Of a stretch of DNA of 11,195 bases, positions 1 to 5,807 are shown one piece after another. Each line of letters opens with the position of its first letter. Within the stretch, counting starts at the first letter, position 1. A program made the position numbers and the translations under genes. The stretch covers positions 1 to 11,195 of the forward strand of contig JADGCJ010000107.1 in NCBI GenBank assembly GCA_015229045.1, written 5' to 3'. Source of the stretch: Magnetococcales bacterium. GTDB taxonomy: Bacteria; Pseudomonadota; Magnetococcia; Magnetococcales; DC0425bin3. The notes under the pieces are model-generated. The model was not told where the DNA came from, did not search any database, and saw only the letters and a program-made list of their open reading frames with translations.

Positions 1-30
1 CGGAGACACCTCAAGCCGAAGGCGGTGGCA

Positions 31-75
31 AAAGCGCCATCTACCGGGGAAGCGCCAACGCGGCCATGGCGCTTT
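31..75. repeat. 10-bp perfect inverted repeat around the chemoreceptor stop codon
   Basis: AAAGCGCCAT at 31-40 is the exact reverse complement of ATGGCGCTTT at 66-75, with 25 bases between the arms. The stop codon of the chemoreceptor remnant (43-41, minus) lies just inside the left arm. Read on the minus strand, the second arm runs into TTTT, so a weak transcription terminator is possible. The loop is long for that role. Confidence 0.35.
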
Positions 76-178
76 CGGGCAGACGCTCGTGCTCTCCCAG
101 CTTGAAGAAACCGACCACCTCCTGCAGCGAGGCCGCCTCCGCCGACAGTCGAGTTTGTGCGTAATCAGGAAAAAGAAT
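41..178 (-). pseudogene. C-terminal remnant of a methyl-accepting chemotaxis protein
   Basis: Read on the minus strand, about 45 open codons end at a TAG (43-41). They contain AEAASLQEVVGFFKLGE, which matches the usual tail of chemoreceptors, where the end of the signalling coiled coil reads like AEQLQ-x-x-V-x-FFKL. The same frame is closed by a TGA at 181-179, and there is no start codon or signalling hairpin upstream. Only the extreme C-terminus is therefore present, cut off from its sensor, HAMP and methylation regions. An intact receptor would act at the polar chemosensory array with CheA and CheW; this piece cannot. It is very short, so the family call rests on one motif, but that motif is characteristic. 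It fits the other broken genes in this window. Confidence 0.55.
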
Positions 179-544
179 TCATCAGGACCTTGAAATCAAT
201 CTGAACTCTGTGGACATTGAAAAATGATCGTCTGACAACAAATTCAAAGAATGACCTGTTTGTAGCATACCCTGGCAGAATGGCAATATGTAATACGCTG
301 TTTTCAAACTATTTTTTATGGTGTGTCGAACCTGGATTGAGGGATTGTTCGGCGTGCAAAATTGTCTTGACAGTAGTCATAAGCCGCATTATCCTCATGC
401 AGTATCGGAAATGGAGTGACAGGCGGGTTGGAGTTCGTCTGTCCTGCAAATGGGGGGTCTGCACCCTGATTCGTGTGGGCGGTCGCGTTTGGATGCGACA
501 CGAACTCGTCCTGCTGCGGACCTCAACAAGGCGACTGGGATCCC
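179..544. other. Non-coding region upstream of the PilZ gene
   Basis: No convincing gene is seen in these 366 bases on either strand. Open frames crossing it give low-complexity, unmatched proteins. The first 200 bases are visibly more AT-rich than the flanking genes, as expected of a regulatory stretch. The only specific site I can support is the promoter at 367-395. Confidence 0.5.
367..395 (+). promoter_or_regulatory. Candidate sigma70-type promoter for the PilZ gene
   Basis: TTGACA at 367-372 is a perfect -35 hexamer. It is followed after exactly 17 bases by TATCCT at 390-395, which matches the -10 consensus at four of six positions. Transcription would start near 402 and leave a leader of about 140 bases before the PilZ start codon at 545. 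Nothing else downstream on this strand needs a closer promoter, so it may serve all three plus-strand genes. Confidence 0.5.
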
Positions 545-895
545 ATGAACGCGGATCGTCGTTCACGTGTGCGGGTCACGCTGGCCGTCAAGGCTGCCTT
601 TTTTTCCCCTGGAGGATTCCTCTTCAACGTTTCCGTTGTGGATATCAGTTCCGGTGGTATCCGCCTGGAAATCCCGGTCGTTGATCCAGTTCTGTTCTAC
701 AAAGAAAGCACCCTGAAACTCTATTTCCAGACCGGTTCGGGTCCGTCCTCCTCACCATACGTCCTGCAGATTCCCTGTCGCATGGTCTGGATCGATGGCA
801 GCGATGTCGGAATCGAATTCCTGAATCCCGATCCAAACATCAGTCATGCCGTCGGTGGATTGATCGATTGTGCGCATCACATCCACTGCGGTTGA
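545..895 (+). CDS. PilZ domain protein (c-di-GMP receptor)
   Basis: The 116-residue product is essentially one PilZ domain. The N-terminus carries the arginine motif (RxxxR, residues 6-10, within MNADRRSRVRV), and residues 33-38 read DISSGG, the second PilZ motif (D/NxSxxG). Together they form the c-di-GMP binding site. A later VGIEF (88-92) is the usual closing strand of the barrel. Single-domain PilZ proteins act in the cytoplasm by binding a partner once loaded with c-di-GMP; the partner here is unknown. I chose the ATG at 545 because the arginine motif follows at once, as in relatives. A GTG at 473 would add 24 unmatched residues. The ribosome binding site is weak (CTGGGA, 4 bases upstream). 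A promoter candidate lies at 367-395. It is the only plausible c-di-GMP effector seen in the window. Confidence 0.85.
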   Translation: MNADRRSRVRVTLAVKAAFFSPGGFLFNVSVVDISSGGIRLEIPVVDPVLFYKESTLKLYFQTGSGPSSSPYVLQIPCRMVWIDGSDVGIEFLNPDPNISHAVGGLIDCAHHIHCG

Positions 896-1045
896 TGGTG
901 TCATCATCAATCAGACCTCTTGATCTGGTCGTCCTCGTGCCCGAGCATGCTTCTTCGCGCAGCGGTGCGCTTCCCGAGGGATTTTTCTCGAACCCAGGAG
1001 CACAGAAACGTGGATGAGAGCGGCCAGGAGTCCGGAAAGAAACGA

Positions 1046-2338
1046 ATGGTCTTCAAAAAGAAGACGCCGTCCCGGACAGAAGAAAGCCAACCCCTGGGGC
1101 CACCATGGAAAATCCTCGTGGTGGATGACGACCCGCAAATCCATATTCTCACCGAAGAGGTGTTGAGAGATTGCATCTTCGAGGGGCGTCCACTTCAATT
1201 GATCTCAGGCTGTTCAGGCCTGGAGGCGCAAGCGTTGTTGCGATCCCTGCCGGATGCTGCGGTCATTCTGCTGGATGTGGTCATGGAGACCAACCACGCA
1301 GGATTGGACGTCGTGAGGTTTATCCGAGAGGATCTGGGCAATATGACCTTGCGCATCCTGCTCAGAACGGGTCAGGCGGGTCAGTTCCCGGAAGAGAAGA
1401 TCTTCGAAGAGTACGATATCAACAATTTCCTGGAGAAGACCGACCTGACCAGCCGCCGGTTGAAAACGGCGCTCAAGGTCGGCCTGCGGGCCTATCGGGA
1501 CATCCACGAACTCGATCTGGCTCGCAAACGCGAGTCGCAACTGCGTCAGGCCGCAGACGCGGCCAGCCTGGCGAAAACCAAGTTTCTGCACATGATGAGC
1601 CACGAGTTGCGCACACCGTTGCAAGGAACCAAGGGACCTTTCGAGGAGTTCAAATCCCAGTTCCATCTGTTCACCGGCATGAGAAAGCTCAATATCCTGA
1701 TCGACAGACTGAACGATGACTCTCTGCGGGCCGATTTTTCGTCCGCCGTCACAGAGGCTCGAGAAGAGGTGGCCGACATCGCTTCTCAGGGACTCAAATC
1801 CGTGGAACACCTTCTCGGTCTGATCGAGGACGTCCTTGATTTTGCACGCATCGAGGCGGGCAGATTGAGATTGGACATCGCCCCTCTGGCCGTCTCCGGC
1901 GTGATCCAGGATGTCCTGGATACCATGCATCCCTTGGCCAAACAGAAAGGTCTGCTCCTGGAGACCCGTTTGGAGCACAATGTCACCGTGCTGGCGGATA
2001 GCAAACGGCTGAAGCAGATCCTGTTCAACCTGCTGGGCAACGCCATCAAGTTTACAGCCCAGGGATCGATCATTCTGACGCTCTCCCGCCAGGACAGAGA
2101 GGCCCTGTTCACCGTCGAGGACACCGGGACAGGCATTCCACCGGAGAAACTGGACCTCATTTTCGAGGCCTTCGAGCAGGTCGACAACTCGGCCACTCGC
2201 CAAGCCGGTGGCACCGGGCTGGGATTGCCGATCACCCGGGAACTGGTTCGCAAGCAGGGAGGTGAAATTCGGGTGGAGAGCACGCATGGTCTGGGAAGCG
2301 TCTTCCGTTTCACCCTGCCCCTGTCCCAGGGAGGTTGA
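1046..2338 (+). CDS. Receiver-histidine kinase (DUF3369-type receiver fused to HisKA-HATPase)
   Basis: The 430-residue soluble protein has no membrane segment. Residues 21-152 form a receiver with acidic residues D27-D29, phosphoacceptor D77, T108 and K131. Its wording (VVME, RTGQAGQ, YDINNFLEKT) is that of the receivers usually joined to DUF3369. Residues 176-275 are the dimerisation/phosphotransfer domain with SHELRTPL (H186). It is about 30 residues longer than usual between the H-box and the second helix. Residues 280-426 are the ATPase: FNLLGNAIKFT (N box), DTGTG (359-363), IFEAFEQ, GGTGLGL (388-394). It is therefore a kinase whose activity is probably set by phosphorylation of its own receiver. 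ATG 1046 is preceded by GGAAAG at 6 bases. A GTG at 1010 in the same frame has a better AGGAG at 9 bases and would add 12 residues, so the start is uncertain. The next gene follows after 5 bases. Confidence 0.87.
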   Translation: MVFKKKTPSRTEESQPLGPPWKILVVDDDPQIHILTEEVLRDCIFEGRPLQLISGCSGLEAQALLRSLPDAAVILLDVVMETNHAGLDVVRFIREDLGNMTLRILLRTGQAGQFPEEKIFEEYDINNFLEKTDLTSRRLKTALKVGLRAYRDIHELDLARKRESQLRQAADAASLAKTKFLHMMSHELRTPLQGTKGPFEEFKSQFHLFTGMRKLNILIDRLNDDSLRADFSSAVTEAREEVADIASQGLKSVEHLLGLIEDVLDFARIEAGRLRLDIAPLAVSGVIQDVLDTMHPLAKQKGLLLETRLEHNVTVLADSKRLKQILFNLLGNAIKFTAQGSIILTLSRQDREALFTVEDTGTGIPPEKLDLIFEAFEQVDNSATRQAGGTGLGLPITRELVRKQGGEIRVESTHGLGSVFRFTLPLSQGG

Positions 2339-2343
2339 AAAAC

Positions 2344-3126
2344 GTGTCCAAGATTCTGATCGTCGACGACAACGCCGCAGAGGTGCGCCACCCCATCAAA
2401 CGGCAACTCGGTCGCATCCATGGCCCGGAAAATATTCTGGAGGCGGAAGATGGCCGCGCCGCAGTCGAAATGGTCGAGCGGCACCGTCCCGACGTGGTCA
2501 TCCTGGATATCATGATGCCGGTCATGGATGGCATCTCCGCCTGTCAGGCCATCCGGTCGGACGGCGATAACCTCGGCATCTACATCATCATGCTCACCGG
2601 ACGTGACGGGGGAATGCCCGAGGGGCTCGCGGTGGGGGCCGACGTCTATCTGCGCAAGCCGTGCGCCTTCGATGAGCTCCTCGCCGTAGTGAACAGGGGA
2701 CTCGAAGAGGTCGCGCTCTACAAAGCCAGCCTGGACAAACATCGCACCCTGGAGAATCAGGTCGGACATCTCAACGAAAGCCGCTGGGCATTTCAGGACA
2801 TCATCACCTCGTTGAGCGTCGGTCTGATTCTATGCGCCCCCAACCCCTGGGGACGCATCCGCTATATGAATCCCGCCGCGATGCAACGCGTCGGTCGCCC
2901 CGCGTCGGAGCTGCGGGATGCTCCGGTGGGGCAACTCTTCGTCGAAACGGATATCGGCCAACTCCTGGAGGACATCCTGTCCAATGCCAAACCTCGCAAT
3001 ATTCCGAAGACTCTTCGTATACACCAGGGAAAACCGCTTCCGGTCCTGCTCTCCGGAGGCGTGATCTGCGACACCCGGGGACAGGATAAGTGGATCCTGC
3101 TGGAATTGCACACACTTTGGAAATGA
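2344..3126 (+). CDS. Receiver-PAS response regulator without a catalytic output
   Basis: The 260-residue cytoplasmic protein starts with a complete receiver (residues 1-120: D8/D9, phosphoacceptor D55 in LDIMMP, T85 in MLTGRDGG, K105 in LRKP). A helical, probably coiled-coil linker (about 115-148) leads to a PAS domain (about 148-255, with RIRYMNPAAMQRVGR and a later ICDTRGQ). No DNA-binding, GGDEF, EAL or kinase module follows, so its output is probably protein contact. The start is the GTG at 2344: AGGGAGG lies 9 bases upstream, and the resulting MSKILIVDD start matches two paralogues on the opposite strand. A TTG at 2335 overlaps the preceding stop and is less likely. It is close behind the kinase gene, which is its natural partner. 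Its stop codon lies in a palindrome shared with the convergent gene. The receiver signature HPIKRQLGR recurs in the receivers starting at 4710 and 5616. Confidence 0.85.
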   Translation: MSKILIVDDNAAEVRHPIKRQLGRIHGPENILEAEDGRAAVEMVERHRPDVVILDIMMPVMDGISACQAIRSDGDNLGIYIIMLTGRDGGMPEGLAVGADVYLRKPCAFDELLAVVNRGLEEVALYKASLDKHRTLENQVGHLNESRWAFQDIITSLSVGLILCAPNPWGRIRYMNPAAMQRVGRPASELRDAPVGQLFVETDIGQLLEDILSNAKPRNIPKTLRIHQGKPLPVLLSGGVICDTRGQDKWILLELHTLWK

Positions 3127-3139
3127 GCGGTTCCGCTCA
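3124..3139. terminator. 16-bp palindrome containing both convergent stop codons
   Basis: TGAGCGGTTCCGCTCA has 7-bp perfect arms around TT. The first TGA (3124-3126) is the stop of the receiver-PAS gene, and the complement of the last three bases (3139-3137) is the TGA of the HD-GYP pseudogene. RNA from either strand can form a short hairpin (6 bp, 4-base loop). On the minus strand it is followed by TTT, on the plus strand by no T-run. At best it is a weak, mainly leftward terminator. Confidence 0.4.
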
Positions 3140-3829
3140 CCCTCTGCCGAACGACTCCTTGATCTGCAAGATCTCCGGCAGAATGCCATGGAACAATCCC
3201 ACCATCCGGGGGTCGAAGTGCAAGCCGCTCTCCCTGCGCAGCACCTCCATGGCTTTTTCCACCGGCCACTCGTCCTTGTAGGGGCGTTTCATGGTCAGGG
3301 CATCGAAGAGACATCGGCCACGGCGACCATCCTCGCCCAGACCGAGATCTCATCGCCTCGCAATCCCTGGGGATACCCCTGGCCATCCCATTTTTCGTGA
3401 TGCTGATGAGCGATCAGCGCCCCCATCTGGAAGAGCGGATCCTGGCTTTCCAGGAGAATGTCCCGACCGATTCAGGGAGGCAAAGGTCTGGACGCGGGAG
3501 AGGACCTCCTCCGCCTCGAAAGGTTTGTGCAGATAGTCCACCGCCCCTTCTTCCCTGGCACGACCTCGGTAAGCCCCGCTGTCGAGCAGGAACAGCACCG
3601 GGATCTCCTGAGTCTCCGGGTGATCGTAGCGCAACACGGGACAAACGGCACCGCCATCGGCCAGCCTCAACCGCTCATCCAACAGAATGACATCCGGCTT
3701 GCGTTGTCGTGCAGCGAAGATCGTCTTCTCCCCGTCGAGTGCCACGGCGATGTCGAACCGTTTTTCCAGTATTCTGGCCAGAAGACGGATCTCCTGCAAA
3801 CCGGCCGCGATGAGAATCAGCGGTTTCAT
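3137..3829 (-). pseudogene. Broken receiver-HD-GYP phosphodiesterase (deletion plus 2-bp frameshift)
   Basis: Three minus-strand frames join into the remains of an RpfG-like protein. Frame one (3829 to about 3470) is a receiver of ~115 residues with D51 and K102. Frame two (about 3471-3310) is the second half of an HD-GYP domain: IGRDILLE, then [18 protein letters not shown] and VAVADV. Frame three (about 3310-3137) continues [33 protein letters not shown] and stops. The switch from two to three is a 2-base surplus in GTCTCTTC (near 3306-3312). Without it, the text reads AVADVFDALT, the family consensus. The first HD-GYP half, with the HD metal ligands, is missing between the receiver and IGRD. 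The receiver also lacks the acidic pair (A8/A9 instead of DD) and the conserved T/S (L82). The start overlaps the cyclase stop (ATGA), so it was translationally coupled. Loss of c-di-GMP hydrolysis is near certain. Confidence 0.88.
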
Positions 3830-4710
3830 CTCCGATGCTCTGACGATGGAGGTTCGGTCTCTGCCAGCATGACCTGGTTCCTGCCCGCCGATTTGGCTGC
3901 ATAAAGGGCATGGTCCGCCCTGGCGACAAGGTGTTGGGGATTCCAGGTGGTGGTGGCCACGCCGAAACTGGCAGTCACCCGGCCAGCTTCGGGAAAGATA
4001 TGGTCCAGCATGGCGTGATGCAATCGTTGCGCGATCTCCATGGCTTTCTCTTCCTGGGCACCCGGCAGAAGCAGCAGAAACTCTTCGCCCCCGTAACGCA
4101 CGAACAGATCGCTTCTGCGGCTGAACTTCTTGAGCAACTCCGCCGCGTCCCGCAGCACGAGATCGCCGACCTGGTGGCCGAAGGTATCGTTGACCCGCTT
4201 GAAATGATCGATATCGAACAGAATGACCGACAAAGGAGCTGAAACCCGATCCAGTTTCGCGGCTTCCAGGGTGAACACCGCATCGAAAATGCGTCGAAGA
4301 TACAAGCCGGTCAGGGCATCCTGGACTGCGTGGAACCGGTTCCGGGTGACTTCCATGCCTTTTTCGATCTGGGCCACCAGATCATCGATGTCGTAGGGTT
4401 TGCGAAAGTAGACATCGGCACCCGCACGCAATCCGGCGGCGATGCCGCCATCCCGCCCGCTGAGGATGATGATATACCCCAGGTTCAAGGGGTTGGAACG
4501 GAACGCCCGACAGAAATCGTAGCCATCCATTTCCGGCATCATGACGTCGGTCACCACGACATCGATGGCCTCGCGTTCGACGATCTGGAGTGCCTTGGAA
4601 ACGCGCGCAACCCCCTTGACGTTTTCGCCGCCGAAGACACGACCCAACTGTCGCAACAGAGGCGCGAGAATCCGTTCCTCTTCGTCATCGATGATCAGGA
4701 CTTTACCCAT
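3826..4710 (-). CDS. Receiver-GGDEF diguanylate cyclase response regulator
   Basis: The 294-residue protein makes c-di-GMP from two GTP when activated. Residues 1-118 are a receiver (D8/D9, D55 in VTDVMMP, S84, K104 in FRKP). A short helix leads to a GGDEF domain (about 130-285) with DALTGL, FDIDHFKRVND, the active-site GGEEF at 207-211 and TASFGVA. The product-binding inhibitory site RxxD (R198-D201, RRSD) sits exactly five residues before GGEEF, so feedback inhibition is expected. The domain plan is that of WspR and PleD-type cyclases. The start ATG 4710 overlaps the preceding receiver gene by 8 bases (ATGGGTAA), with GGGAG just upstream, and the stop overlaps the next start by 4 bases. It is thus tightly coupled in a leftward operon with two histidine kinases. 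An ATG at 4731 is possible but less typical. This is the only intact c-di-GMP enzyme in the window. Confidence 0.93.
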   Translation of the reverse strand: MGKVLIIDDEEERILAPLLRQLGRVFGGENVKGVARVSKALQIVEREAIDVVVTDVMMPEMDGYDFCRAFRSNPLNLGYIIILSGRDGGIAAGLRAGADVYFRKPYDIDDLVAQIEKGMEVTRNRFHAVQDALTGLYLRRIFDAVFTLEAAKLDRVSAPLSVILFDIDHFKRVNDTFGHQVGDLVLRDAAELLKKFSRRSDLFVRYGGEEFLLLLPGAQEEKAMEIAQRLHHAMLDHIFPEAGRVTASFGVATTTWNPQHLVARADHALYAAKSAGRNQVMLAETEPPSSEHRR

Positions 4711-5308
4711 CGTTCTCCCTGTCCAGGTCATGAGACTCGATCGCCTTGATGGCAGCGATCAGATTCTGTCCGAGGTTGCGGGACGAGGCAAGGATCTCCC
4801 GGACCTCCGATTCGTTGCCCAGGATACGGTCGGCTGCGGCGAAGATGGTGCGACTACTGGCCGAGGCCAGGTTGAGATGTCCCTTGACCAGTTCCAGGGT
4901 CTTGCGCAAATGGGCCAACTCGAGGTTCAGGGAGATCCCGACCGCGCGACGGATCTTCTGATCCAGTTCGTTGAGGTTGATAGGTTTGGAGAGATAATCC
5001 GTGCCTCGTGCCTTCATGAACTCCACGGCCACCTCTGCGGAACCAACACCGGTGATCATGATGACAGGCATTTCCGGGAATTTGGCCCGGATCTTGTGGA
5101 ACAATTCGAGGCCATCCACGAAGGGCATGTTGTAGTCGGTGATCACCACATCGATGAGGACTTCCTTGAGTTTGGCGAAGGCACCGGCGGCATTGATACT
5201 GGTGTGGACCTCATAACCGAGCCGGACAAGAGCGCGAACCACCGTACTCAACTCTTCTTCCACCTTGTCATCGACCAGAAGAATTCTTCCCTCTCTCTTC
5301 TCCTCCAT
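4703..5308 (-). CDS. Response regulator: receiver with an unassigned helical tail
   Basis: The 201-residue cytoplasmic protein has a complete receiver (residues 8-125: D13/D14, phosphoacceptor D58 in ITDYNMP, T86 in MITG, K108 in LSKP). About 75 further residues (126-201) look helical and rich in Leu, Ala, Glu and Lys. I recognise no DNA-binding, enzymatic or phosphotransfer motif in this tail; there is no HxxKG-type Hpt signature. The protein may act as a phosphorelay or adaptor. The start ATG 5308 has an excellent AGGAG six bases upstream; an in-frame ATG at 5326 lacks this. Its end overlaps the diguanylate cyclase start by 8 bases, so the two are made together. Its receiver does not share the PLLRQLGR signature of its neighbours, so it belongs to a different receiver lineage. 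Confidence 0.85.
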   Translation of the reverse strand: MEEKREGRILLVDDKVEEELSTVVRALVRLGYEVHTSINAAGAFAKLKEVLIDVVITDYNMPFVDGLELFHKIRAKFPEMPVIMITGVGSAEVAVEFMKARGTDYLSKPINLNELDQKIRRAVGISLNLELAHLRKTLELVKGHLNLASASSRTIFAAADRILGNESEVREILASSRNLGQNLIAAIKAIESHDLDRENDG

Positions 5309-5349
5309 GGCGTCTCCTTTTTGCACAGGACCGTTTCTATCATATCGAA

Positions 5350-5616
5350 TCAGGCGAGTTCCGCCAGATGCACCGTGCCACCCCCCTGTATCTGCGCCTG
5401 ATTCAAGGCGTCCTCCGCCAGTTGCAGCAGCAGGTTTTCCGCCGAATCGAAGCTCGCGACACCGAAACTGGCGGTCAGACGCCCGTCACCGGGGAACACG
5501 GAGGTCGCGATTCCCGCCTCCAGGAGCTTTTCAGGACCGAACAGTCGTCCCAACTGCCGCAACAACGGACGGCGGATCTCTTTCTCGTTGTCATCAACGA
5601 TGAGAATCTTGGACAT
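5350..5616 (-). pseudogene. Receiver-GGDEF remnant joined by an internal deletion (88 codons, still open)
   Basis: The first ~35 residues are the start of a receiver: MSKILIVDDNEKEIRRPLLR, then QLGRLFGPEKLLEAG. They closely resemble the starts of the cyclase at 4710 and the receiver-PAS protein. From residue ~36 the text jumps to the end of a GGDEF domain: VFPGDGRLTASFGVASF, then LAEDALNQAQIQGG. This matches the tail of the cyclase (EAGRVTASFGVA, ADHALYAAKSAG). The phosphoacceptor Asp, the rest of the receiver and the GGDEF active site are all absent. The simplest reading is an in-frame deletion of about 200 codons from a cyclase paralogue. The start ATG 5616 keeps a good ribosome binding site (GGAGAGG, six bases away) and the frame is intact, so a small protein could still be made. 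Its function, if any, is unknown. It lies 41 bases before the next receiver gene. Confidence 0.82.
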
Positions 5617-5807
5617 GGCAACCTCTCCAGAGGCACTTTTTCTGGTATCGACCCGGTTCTTCCGGAACTGCCTGTCAACTACCCGGCGGATCCCGGGAAA
5701 CCGGAACCCCAACCAATGCGTTCTTCCGTCGCAAGGGTCTCTTGTCCACCTTGGAACGCCCCATTCCGGTCTGCGAGCTCAGGCTGTTCGACCGTGTTAT
5801 TGGAATA

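Noticed and set aside
217..684. A 155-codon plus-strand frame overlapping the PilZ start
   Set aside because: It crosses the promoter region and the PilZ gene in another frame, with no recognisable protein.
1214..2769. Two long minus-strand open frames (357 and 327 codons) opposite the receiver-kinase
   Set aside because: The plus strand carries all kinase and receiver motifs; the minus frames have none.
5629..5647. Small hairpin CCAGA/TCTGG just before the remnant's ribosome binding site
   Set aside because: Five base pairs with a nine-base loop is expected by chance; no riboswitch-like structure surrounds it.
5650..5678. TTGACA on the minus strand (5678-5673) as a promoter for the receiver/GGDEF remnant
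   Set aside because: No acceptable -10 hexamer lies 16-18 bases downstream; the nearest candidate is more than 20 bases away.
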